A stretch of DNA of 57,635 bases from Acidobacteriota bacterium (GTDB lineage: Bacteria; Acidobacteriota; Vicinamibacteria; Vicinamibacterales; JAHECP01): the NCBI GenBank assembly GCA_024641665.1, contig JAHECP010000017.1:1-57635 (forward strand), written 5' to 3'. Positions 7,467 to 14,612 of this stretch are shown here, in pieces. The notes below the pieces were generated by a model, which worked only from the letters and a program-made list of their open reading frames with translations, was not told the origin of the DNA and searched no databases. Each line of letters opens with the position of its first letter. The first letter of the stretch is position 1. The translations under genes and the position numbers were made by a program.

Positions 7467-9095
7467 GTGAACGGCATCATCTCGCCCCCGCCGCCCGTCA
7501 ACGAGCCCGTCAAGAACTACGCGCCCGGCTCCCCCGAGCGCGAGAGCATCAAGCGCCGGCTGACGGCGATGCTCGCCGAGACCGTGGACATCCCCGCCAT
7601 CATCGGCGGCCAGGAGGTCCGCACCGGCAAGACCATTCCGCTCGTCTGCCCGCACGACCACCAGCACAAGCTCGGCGTCGCGCACCAGGTGGGCGAGAAG
7701 GACGTGCAGCAGGCCATCGAGGCCGCGCGGCGCGCCTGGAAGGACTGGTCCGAGATGCCCTGGGAGGCGCGCGCGGCGGTCTTCCTGAAGGCGGCCGACC
7801 TGCTCGCCGGCCCGTGGCGCGACACGGTCAACGCCGCGACGATGCTGGGGCAGTCGAAGACGGTGTTCCAGGCCGAGATCGACGCCGCGGCCGAGCTGAC
7901 CGACTTCTGGCGGTTCAACGCGCACTTCATGCAGCAGATCTACGCGCAGCAGCCGCAGTCGGCGCGCGGCATCTGGGACTACGTCGAGTACCGCCCGCTC
8001 GAGGGCTTCGTGTTCGCCGTGTCGCCGTTCAACTTCACGTCGATCGGCGGCAATCTCTCCGGCGCGCCCGCGCTCATGGGGAACGTGGTCCTGTGGAAGC
8101 CGGCGTCCACGGCGATCCTCTCCAACTACTACCTGATGCAGGTGTTCAAGGCGGCGGGCCTGCCCGACGGCGTCATCAACTTCGTGCCCGGCCGGGGGGC
8201 CTCGGTGGGCAACCCGGCGTTCGCCAGCCCGGACTTCGCCGGCCTGCACTTCACCGGGTCCACCGACACCTTCCAGAGCATGTGGCGCACGATCGCCAAC
8301 ACGCTGCCCAGCTACTGCGGCTATCCGCGCATCGTGGGTGAGACGGGCGGCAAGGACTTCGTGTTCGCGCATCCGTCGGCCGACGTCGACTCGCTCGTCG
8401 TCGCGCTCGTGCGCGGCGCGTTCGAGTACCAAGGACAGAAGTGCTCGGCCGCCTCGCGCGCCTACGTGCCGAAGTCGCTGTGGCCGGCGGTCAGGAAGGG
8501 GATCCAGGAGCGCGTCGCCGCCATCAAGATGGGGCCGCCCACCGACTTCCGCAACTTCATGTGCGCGGTGATCGACGAAGCCGCGTTCAAGAGCATCAGC
8601 GGCTACGTCGAGGAGGCCAAGCACGGCGGCAGCTACGAGGTGATCACCGGCGGCCGCATCGGCGGCGGCAAGGGGTACTACATCGAGCCGACCACCGTGG
8701 TGAGCCAGGATCCCCGGTCGCGGCTGATGAGCGAGGAGATCTTCGGGCCGGTGCTGACGATCTATGTCTATGCGGACGCCGACCTCGACAAGGCGCTCGA
8801 GCTCTGCGACACCACGAGCCCGTACGCCCTGACCGGCGCGGTGTTCGGCGGCGACCGGAAGGCCATCGTCAAGATGAGCCAGGCCCTGCGCCACGCCGCG
8901 GGCAACTTCTACATCAACGACAAGCCCACGGGCGCGGTGGTCGGACAGCAGCCCTTCGGCGGCGCCCGGGCGTCGGGCACCAACGACAAGGCCGGCTCGG
9001 CGCTGAACCTGCTCCGCTGGGCTTCGCAGCGCCTGCTGAAGGAGAACTTCGTCCCGCCGACCGATCACGTCTACCCGCACATGGACGCGGAGTAG
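7467..9095 (+). CDS. pruA: 1-pyrroline-5-carboxylate dehydrogenase
   Basis: Encodes 542 residues of the aldehyde dehydrogenase superfamily, P5C dehydrogenase branch, which oxidises glutamate semialdehyde to glutamate with NAD+ in proline breakdown. The general-base segment VGETGGKDFVF puts Glu at about 292, and the nucleophile segment YQGQKCSAASR puts Cys at about 326. SPFNFTSIGGNL and HFTGSTDTF are typical of the stand-alone 540-residue form also found in mitochondria. The start is GTG 7467, with AAGGAG 9 nt upstream. The nearby ATG at 7459 is out of frame. No proline dehydrogenase gene is adjacent. Confidence 0.95.
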   Translation: MNGIISPPPPVNEPVKNYAPGSPERESIKRRLTAMLAETVDIPAIIGGQEVRTGKTIPLVCPHDHQHKLGVAHQVGEKDVQQAIEAARRAWKDWSEMPWEARAAVFLKAADLLAGPWRDTVNAATMLGQSKTVFQAEIDAAAELTDFWRFNAHFMQQIYAQQPQSARGIWDYVEYRPLEGFVFAVSPFNFTSIGGNLSGAPALMGNVVLWKPASTAILSNYYLMQVFKAAGLPDGVINFVPGRGASVGNPAFASPDFAGLHFTGSTDTFQSMWRTIANTLPSYCGYPRIVGETGGKDFVFAHPSADVDSLVVALVRGAFEYQGQKCSAASRAYVPKSLWPAVRKGIQERVAAIKMGPPTDFRNFMCAVIDEAAFKSISGYVEEAKHGGSYEVITGGRIGGGKGYYIEPTTVVSQDPRSRLMSEEIFGPVLTIYVYADADLDKALELCDTTSPYALTGAVFGGDRKAIVKMSQALRHAAGNFYINDKPTGAVVGQQPFGGARASGTNDKAGSALNLLRWASQRLLKENFVPPTDHVYPHMDAE

Positions 9096-9126
9096 CCGCG
9101 CGACCGTCGGCCGGGTACGCATCGAA

Positions 9127-9161
9127 GGGCGCCGGGAACCCACCCCGGCGCCCTTTCTCTT
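9127..9161 (+). terminator. Intrinsic terminator after pruA
   Basis: A 10-bp stem (GGGCGCCGGG at 9127-9136 with CCCGGCGCCC at 9144-9153) has a 7-nt loop and is followed by TTTCTCTT. It stands between convergent pruA and the M48 protease gene, so it may serve both. Confidence 0.85.
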
Positions 9162-9210
9162 GCCACAGCACTCGGAACCTGGGAACCCGAGCCTCTCGAA
9201 CCCGCTCTTC

Positions 9211-10206
9211 CTACTGCGCGTAGTTGATCGCCAGTTCGTGCTCGATGTTGCGAATGCGATCCGAAGGGCGCGAGTGGCTGCCGAAGAAGAAGTTGGTGAC
9301 CTTGTCGCCGTTGCCGTACTTGTCCCGGAAGCGCGCCCAGAGCCGGGGTCCCTGCCTGACGTCGTAGCCCGCCTCGTAGGTGTAGCGGAGGCCGACGCGG
9401 TCCGCCTGATCCTCGTGGTCGCGGCTGTAGCCGCTCATGAAGGCCGTCGCGGTGAGGAGCGACGCCACTTGCGCCGTGGTGCGCGCCGCGTCGTTGTCGA
9501 TCTTCTCCGCGGCCGCCACGGCGCCGAGCGCGAGGAGTTGCGCCAGCAGGCTCTGCTTGGCGCCGCGCCGCGAGTGCTCGTGGGTGTAGTGCGCCAGCTC
9601 GTGGCCGAGCACGATGGCCAGCTCGTCGTCCGAGAGGTCGTTGACGAGCCCGCTGTAGACCCAGACGGCACCGTTGCCCATGGCGGCCGCGTTCCACTCC
9701 TTCGTGTCCACCACGTGCACGCGGATCGCGCCGCGGTCGACGTAGGGCGGCAGCAGCCGGTCCATGATGCCGCGGACGCGGTCCACGTCGGCGCCCGCGT
9801 CGCGCGTCTTCCCGATGATCTCGCGTCCGCCGTCCGCCTTGGGCTCGAACATCACGCCGTCCTTCAGCCAGATGGCCTCGATCTCGTCGGTGGCCTTGCG
9901 GACGTCGGCCTCGAAGAGCGCCGTGCCGTTCGGCTTGGCCTCCACCTCGGTCGCGAGCACGGTGCCGTCGGCGAGGCGCACGCCCTTCACCTGCACCTCG
10001 TAGCCCAGCGGGATGGCGTCGAGCGACCGCGCCGCCTTGCCCTTGAACGTCGTGGCGCGGCCGGCGCGCACCCGCTGGCCGTCCACGATGATCAGGCCGT
10101 CGCGGCGGAACTCGGCGTAGCCGTTGAGCTTCTCGGTCTTCGCGGCGGACCCGAGCGGGGCGACCGCGACGAGCAGGGCGAGCAGGACGAGACGGGGGGT
10201 TCGCAT
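9211..10206 (-). CDS. M48-family metalloprotease, exported
   Basis: Encodes 331 residues starting at the ATG 10204-10206, which opens a signal peptide (MRTPRLVLLALLVAVAPLG, cleaved near residue 21). Residues 25-100 form an extra N-terminal domain with short beta strands, possibly the OB-like region seen in some M48 proteins. The peptidase domain carries HELAH at about 202-206, with the third zinc ligand in the downstream ExxxAD stretch near 265. This is a BepA/LoiP-like periplasmic zinc protease probably involved in envelope protein quality control. The frame extends further upstream without coding features. Confidence 0.9.
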   Translation of the reverse strand: MRTPRLVLLALLVAVAPLGSAAKTEKLNGYAEFRRDGLIIVDGQRVRAGRATTFKGKAARSLDAIPLGYEVQVKGVRLADGTVLATEVEAKPNGTALFEADVRKATDEIEAIWLKDGVMFEPKADGGREIIGKTRDAGADVDRVRGIMDRLLPPYVDRGAIRVHVVDTKEWNAAAMGNGAVWVYSGLVNDLSDDELAIVLGHELAHYTHEHSRRGAKQSLLAQLLALGAVAAAEKIDNDAARTTAQVASLLTATAFMSGYSRDHEDQADRVGLRYTYEAGYDVRQGPRLWARFRDKYGNGDKVTNFFFGSHSRPSDRIRNIEHELAINYAQ

Positions 10207-10336
10207 GGGCGCCTCGGCCGGATGATACCGGGATCGACGCCCCGGAGGAAGAGTCGGCCGTGGAAACCAGATCGGCCGGCGCGGCATCAAAAGACCTGGG
10301 GCCCGACGAGGTCCCGAGCGACGAGGGGGGTCAGCC

Positions 10337-10978
10337 GTGTTCAGACAGCCACGAATGGGCACGCGGGAAGACGCGCTTCCGGGCCGCGACCGGCCGCTGC
10401 CGGTACCGCCGCGCCACGCCGTGCTCGACGCGCCGCTCGACGGCCCGTTCCCGGGAATGGAGACCGCCCTGTTCGGCATGGGCTGCTTCTGGGGCGCCGA
10501 GCGGGTGTTCTGGCAGGCCGACGGCGTCCGCTCGACGGCCGTGGGCTACGCGGGCGGCTTCACGCCGAACCCGACCTACGAGGAGGTCTGCTCGGGGCTT
10601 ACCGGGCACGCCGAGGTCGTCCGCGTGGTGTTCGATCCGCGGCGGACGAGCTACGCGGCGCTGTTGAAGGTCTTCTGGGAGCATCACGACCCGACGCAGG
10701 GGATGCGCCAAGGCAACGACCGCGGCACGCAGTACCGCTCGGCGATCTACGTCGCGTCTCCCGGGCAGCGGCGCGCCGCCGAGGAGAGCCGGGACCTGTT
10801 CCAGGCGCGGCTGACCGCGGCCGGCTACGGCGTCATCACCACCGAGGTCGCCGACGCGCCGCCCTTCTATTTCGCCGAGGACTACCACCAGCAGTATCTG
10901 GCGAAGAACCCGTCCGGCTACTGCGGTCTCGGCGGGACCGGCGTGGCCTGCCCGGTCGGCGTCACGACGGCCGGGTGA
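10337..10978 (+). CDS. msrA: Peptide-methionine (S)-S-oxide reductase MsrA
   Basis: Encodes 213 residues. The GCFWGAE catalytic motif places the nucleophilic Cys near residue 50. [17 protein letters not shown] and the [18 protein letters not shown] block are all classical MsrA. C-terminal cysteines in the [15 protein letters not shown] segment are candidates for resolving the sulfenic acid. The enzyme reduces oxidised methionine in proteins using thioredoxin. I chose GTG 10337 because GAGGGGGG lies 7 nt upstream. The ATG at 10355 has no such site. It is divergent from the M48 protease gene, so an envelope/oxidative stress theme is possible. Confidence 0.95.
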   Translation: MFRQPRMGTREDALPGRDRPLPVPPRHAVLDAPLDGPFPGMETALFGMGCFWGAERVFWQADGVRSTAVGYAGGFTPNPTYEEVCSGLTGHAEVVRVVFDPRRTSYAALLKVFWEHHDPTQGMRQGNDRGTQYRSAIYVASPGQRRAAEESRDLFQARLTAAGYGVITTEVADAPPFYFAEDYHQQYLAKNPSGYCGLGGTGVACPVGVTTAG

Positions 10979-10991
10979 CGGGAGACGGAGG

Positions 10992-11018
10992 CGGGCGGCG
11001 GTGGCGTCCGCCCGGCCG
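10992..11018. terminator. GC-rich hairpin between convergent genes
   Basis: GGGCGG and CCGCCC arms lie in the 40-bp gap between msrA and the convergent lipoprotein gene. There is no T-run on either side, so a terminator role is only positional inference. Confidence 0.3.
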
Positions 11019-11019
11019 G

Positions 11020-11538
11020 CTACTTCTTCTCGTTCTTCTTCTCCTGCGGAGGCGCGGGCACCTGCGGCGGCAGGTCGCTGCTCCACATCTGCTGTTCGAA
11101 ACGCCACGTGTTGCCCGGGTAGAGGCGCGCAATCCATAGGAACTTGCCGCGGTCGCGTGTCTCGGGCCCGCCTTCCGGCGCGTTGCGAAGGCTGTAGGTG
11201 CCCGACAGGTAGGCGATCGAGCCCTGGCCGTTGACCGTCGTCGCGTCGAGCTTCAGATCGGTCGCGCCCTCGCCGAACCGGATGTCGTAGTAGCCCTTGA
11301 TGGCGTCCGAGCCCCGTACGACCGAGGAGTTGGGCGGCATGACCGCACCCGAACCACCGAAGAACTGCGCGAGCTTGGTCGAGTCCTTCGCGTTGTAGGC
11401 GTCCTGGAAATCCTGTGTCATTTTCCGGATGGTGGTCACATCCTCCTTGCCGAACTCCCTCGGCCCGCCATTGCCACACCCCACCGCCGCGGCGCCCATC
11501 ACCGCGAGAACCGCCAGATTTCTGAGCTGTCGTTGCAT
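11020..11538 (-). CDS. SnoaL/DUF4440-like lipoprotein
   Basis: Encodes 172 residues with a lipoprotein signal (MQRQLRNLAVLAVMGAAAVGC, acylated Cys near 21). The NTF2-like cone fold of the DUF4440/SgcJ type follows: an N-terminal helix IRKMTQDFQDAYNAKDSTKLAQFF, then VRGSDAIKGYYDIRF and beta strands such as SIAYLSGTYSL and WRFEQQMWSSDLPP. The C-tail is very lysine-rich (EKKNEKK). Members of this fold bind small ligands or act as isomerase-like enzymes, and no activity can be assigned here. It is convergent with msrA and divergent from the ornithine cyclodeaminase-like gene. Confidence 0.82.
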   Translation of the reverse strand: MQRQLRNLAVLAVMGAAAVGCGNGGPREFGKEDVTTIRKMTQDFQDAYNAKDSTKLAQFFGGSGAVMPPNSSVVRGSDAIKGYYDIRFGEGATDLKLDATTVNGQGSIAYLSGTYSLRNAPEGGPETRDRGKFLWIARLYPGNTWRFEQQMWSSDLPPQVPAPPQEKKNEKK

Positions 11539-11571
11539 CGTCGAGCCTCTCCCGGGCAGAAAAATCTAGTC

Positions 11572-11577
11572 ATTATA
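11572..11577 (-). promoter_or_regulatory. TATAAT -10 box for the lipoprotein gene
   Basis: A perfect TATAAT reads on the minus strand 34 nt before the ATG, within the AT-rich TGTTATAATGAC. A TTGCTT lies 15 nt further upstream as a possible weak -35. Predicted transcription start is near 11565. Confidence 0.6.
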
Positions 11578-11629
11578 ACAGGGATGGTCGAAAAGCAAGA
11601 GCCGTTCCCCCCGGCACGCCCTCCCGCGC

Positions 11630-11635
11630 CATAAT
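11630..11635 (+). promoter_or_regulatory. CATAAT -10 box and very short leader for the OCD-like gene
   Basis: CATAAT precedes a GGAGGG ribosome-binding site at 11642-11647 and the ATG at 11653. The transcript would start around 11642, so its 5' end would nearly coincide with the Shine-Dalgarno. Confidence 0.4.
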
Positions 11636-11652
11636 GGCGCCGGAGGGTTTCG

Positions 11653-12627
11653 ATGAGCGCGCCTCGCCTGCTGTATCTCTCGCGCGCGGACGTCGAGCGG
11701 GTCGCGCTCGACCTGCCCGCGATCATCGGCCTGCTCGACACGGCGTTTCGCGAGAAGGGCGAAGGCCGCGTCGAAATGCCGCCCAAGCCGGGTATCCACC
11801 CCCGGCCCGAGTCGTTCATCCACGCCATGCCGGCCTCCATCCCGGCGCTCCGGTCGGCCGGCGTCAAATGGGTGAGCGGCTTCCCCGCCAACCCCTCGAA
11901 GGGCCTACCTTACATCTCGGGGCTGCTCGTGCTCAACGACGACGAGACGGGCCTCCCCCTGGCGGTGATGGACTGCACGTGGATCACGGCCTACCGGACG
12001 GGCGCGGCGACGGCCCTCGCCGCGCGCCACCTGGCGCGCCCCGAGAGCGAGACGGTGGGCGTGCTGGGCTGCGGCGTGCAGGGCCGCACGAACCTGCTGG
12101 CGCTGACCACGCTCTTCCCCGTCGCGCGCGTCCTCGCCTACGACCTGCTGCCGGAGGCCGCCCGATTCTACGCGCGGGAGATGACCGGCAAGCTCGGCGT
12201 GACGGTGAGCGTCGTCACCTCGCCGCGCGACGCCGTGGTGGGCGCGGACATGGTGGTGACGGCGGGCCCCATTCTGAAGCACCCCACGCCGACCATCGGC
12301 GCCGACTGGCTGCAGCCGGGCGCCTTTGCGAGCGCCGTGGACTACGACAGCTACTGGAAGCCCGAGGCGCTGAACCAGATTGACAAGCTGGCGACCGACG
12401 ACCTGCCGCAGTTCCAGTACGCCCGCGAGACGGGCTACTTCCAGCGCACGCCGGCCCCGTACGCCTCGCTCGACGAGATCGTCACCGGGCGCCGGCCCGG
12501 CCGCGAGCGCGACGACGAGCGCACGATGGCGATGAACCTGGGCCTGGCGCTCGACGACATGGCCGTGGCCCCGGAGATCTACCGGCGGGCGGTCGAGCGG
12601 AAGGTGGGGACGTGGTTGGAACTCTGA
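11653..12627 (+). CDS. Ornithine cyclodeaminase/mu-crystallin family protein
   Basis: Encodes 324 residues. The N-terminal substrate domain has the typical helix with LPAIIGLLDTAFREKGEGR, KWVSGFPANP, and LAVMDCTWITAYRTGAATALAARHL. The Rossmann half carries VGVLGCGVQGRTNLLAL near residue 138-154 for NAD(P) binding. The family includes ornithine cyclodeaminase, alanine dehydrogenase, ketimine reductases and opine-type enzymes, and sequence alone does not separate these. ATG 11653 follows GGAGGG by 5 nt. The gene stands alone between a divergent lipoprotein gene and convergent guaA. Confidence 0.88.
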   Translation: MSAPRLLYLSRADVERVALDLPAIIGLLDTAFREKGEGRVEMPPKPGIHPRPESFIHAMPASIPALRSAGVKWVSGFPANPSKGLPYISGLLVLNDDETGLPLAVMDCTWITAYRTGAATALAARHLARPESETVGVLGCGVQGRTNLLALTTLFPVARVLAYDLLPEAARFYAREMTGKLGVTVSVVTSPRDAVVGADMVVTAGPILKHPTPTIGADWLQPGAFASAVDYDSYWKPEALNQIDKLATDDLPQFQYARETGYFQRTPAPYASLDEIVTGRRPGRERDDERTMAMNLGLALDDMAVAPEIYRRAVERKVGTWLEL

Positions 12628-12628
12628 C

Positions 12629-12725
12629 CGAATGCTGAATTCGGAATGTCGAATGTCGAATGGTGGAACCTGCAGCGTGACGTGACGCTCTCAATTCGAC
12701 ATTCGGCATTCGACATTCGGCATTT
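12629..12725. repeat. Hairpin-forming heptamer repeat between convergent genes
   Basis: Left part: GAATGCTGAATTCGGAATGTCGAATGTCGAATGG-type words. Right part: their approximate reverse complement built from ATTCGACATTCGGC words. Together they can fold into a long imperfect hairpin between the stops of the OCD-like gene and guaA. The heptamer words recur at 25891-25922 and 26371-26404. It could work as a bidirectional terminator. Confidence 0.7.
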
Positions 12726-12731
12726 CTTTGT

Positions 12732-14552
12732 TCATTCCCACTCAATCGTCCCCGGCGGCTTCGACGTGACGTCGAGCGCGAGGCCGCTCACGCCGGGCAT
12801 CGGCAGGATCTCCGCGCGCAGCTCCTCGAGCATGGCGGCCGAGAGCGGCGCGGGCGTGGCCGTCATGCCGCGCTCGGAGCGGATGGGCCGCACGATCACC
12901 AGCTCGCGGTCCCGGCCGTCGATCTCGAGCGGCACGAGCACGGTCGGGCACTGCCAGATCTCGCCGTAGATGCCGTGCCGCCGGAGCGCCGCGGTGACGC
13001 GCGCGTCGGCCTCGCGCAACAGGTCCAGACGCGCGCGCGTGACCGTCGCGGCGAGCGGCCGGAACGCGTGGACACCGCGCGGCCCGAGGTTCCAGATGCA
13101 CCGGTTGATGCCCGCTACGCTCTTGAAGATCGTGCCGGCCGCCTCGAGCAGCCGGTCCCACTCGGCCTCGCCGTCCACGACGACGGGGTGCTCGTAGGCG
13201 CGCAGGTCGGCCTTCACGCCCACCGAGCGGATCGGCAGCGGCCGGGCCGTCAGGCCGTACCGCCGGCCGATCTCCGCGATGGCCGGCGCGATCGCGTCGA
13301 GCCCTTCACGGTCCTCCCGTCCCGTCGAGCACAGCAGACGCACGCCGAGGCCCGGCCCCGGGAACGGGTGGCGCCAGAGCATGTCGTCGGGTACGCCCAG
13401 CGTCGCGCCGAGCTCCCGCACCTCGACCTTGTACAGATCGGCGAGCGGCTCGACGACGCGCCCCTGCGCGATCATCTCGGTGACGATCGGCACGCGGTTG
13501 TGGTGCGTCTTGATGGTGGCGGCGCGCCGGGTGCCACCCGTCTCGATGGTGTCGGGATAGATCGTTCCCTGGCCCAGCAGGTGCCCCTCGACGCCGAGGC
13601 GGCGCGCCTCGCGCTCGAACACCTGGATGAACGTGTCGCCGATGGCCTGACGCTTCGCCTCGGGCTCGACGAGGCCGTCGAGCGCGCCGAGGAACGCGTC
13701 GCTCGCGTCCACGAAATGCAGGTTCCGGTCGAGCCCCATGGCGCGAAGCGCGTCCAGCACCTGCCGGCTCTCGTCCTTGCGCATCAGCCCGTTGTCGATA
13801 TGGAGCAGGTGCAGGCGGTCGGGGCCGATGGCCTGGCCGATTACCTTCGCCGCCACCGTCGAGTCCACGCCGCCCGAGGCGAGCAGGAACACCGAGCGGT
13901 CCCCCACGTGGGCGCGCAGCCGTGCCAGCTGCTCCGCCACGTACTGCTCCATCGTCCAGGACGGCCGGCAGCCGCAGATGGCGAGCACGAAGTTGGCGAT
14001 CATCCGGTCGCCGTGGACCGTGTCGTCCACCTCCGGGTGGAACTGGAAGCCGTAGCGGCGCAGGCGGTCGGAGCCGATCGCCGCGTTGCGGTGCGCCGGG
14101 CCCGACGCGCCGAGCGCCGAGCGGCCCAGCTCCTCGAAGTCCGGCCCCAGCGCCGCCACCGTGTCGTTATGGCTCATGAACACCGTCTCGATCCGGTCGA
14201 GCCCCTCGAAGAGCGGGTGCGGCTTGAGGATCTCGAGGTCGGCGCGGCCCCACTCCTTGCCGCCCTCCACGATCGTGCCGCCGTAGTGCTTGCCGATCTC
14301 CTGGTGACCGAAGCAGAAGCCGAGGATGGGGACGTCGAGGTCGTAGATCGCCTTCGTGTAGTTCGAGTCCTCGCCCTGCGACGACAAACTCGGGCTGCCC
14401 GACACGATGATCCCCTTGTAGCGGGCGAACGCCTCGACGGGGTCGTCGGGCTGCCGGATCTCGGCGAGCACGTGCAGGCGGCGGATCTTGGTGGCGATGA
14501 GGTGGGCGTACTGCCCGCCGAAGTCGACGATGGCAATCGCGTCGTGGGTCAC
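12732..14552 (-). CDS. guaA: GMP synthase (glutamine-hydrolysing), long form
   Basis: Encodes 606 residues that convert XMP to GMP with ATP and glutamine. The glutaminase domain (about 1-195) has GFCFGHQ with Cys near 80 and FQFHPEVDDT with His near 172 and Glu near 174. The ATP-pyrophosphatase domain follows, with the PP-loop SGGVDSTVAAK near 226. The C-terminal dimerisation domain ends VSGLALDVTSKPPGTIEWE, the conserved GuaA terminus. The usual bacterial enzyme is about 510-525 residues. The extra 80 or so lie in the region after HPFPGPGLGVRLLC, as in other long GuaA proteins. The gene is monocistronic, with a repeat on each side. Confidence 0.95.
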   Translation of the reverse strand: MTHDAIAIVDFGGQYAHLIATKIRRLHVLAEIRQPDDPVEAFARYKGIIVSGSPSLSSQGEDSNYTKAIYDLDVPILGFCFGHQEIGKHYGGTIVEGGKEWGRADLEILKPHPLFEGLDRIETVFMSHNDTVAALGPDFEELGRSALGASGPAHRNAAIGSDRLRRYGFQFHPEVDDTVHGDRMIANFVLAICGCRPSWTMEQYVAEQLARLRAHVGDRSVFLLASGGVDSTVAAKVIGQAIGPDRLHLLHIDNGLMRKDESRQVLDALRAMGLDRNLHFVDASDAFLGALDGLVEPEAKRQAIGDTFIQVFEREARRLGVEGHLLGQGTIYPDTIETGGTRRAATIKTHHNRVPIVTEMIAQGRVVEPLADLYKVEVRELGATLGVPDDMLWRHPFPGPGLGVRLLCSTGREDREGLDAIAPAIAEIGRRYGLTARPLPIRSVGVKADLRAYEHPVVVDGEAEWDRLLEAAGTIFKSVAGINRCIWNLGPRGVHAFRPLAATVTRARLDLLREADARVTAALRRHGIYGEIWQCPTVLVPLEIDGRDRELVIVRPIRSERGMTATPAPLSAAMLEELRAEILPMPGVSGLALDVTSKPPGTIEWE

Positions 14553-14569
14553 AAACGTTCAGTTTATCT

Positions 14570-14602
14570 CATTCCGTGCACCATTCCGTGTCGCATTCCG
14601 TA
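14570..14602. repeat. CATTCCGTG degenerate tandem repeat
   Basis: Three CATTCCGTG/A words about 12 nt apart fill the gap between the stop of the first tandem ADOP gene and the guaA start region. It is related to the TTCCGTGG words at 6780-6838. Confidence 0.6.
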
Positions 14603-14612
14603 CCGCCTTTTC

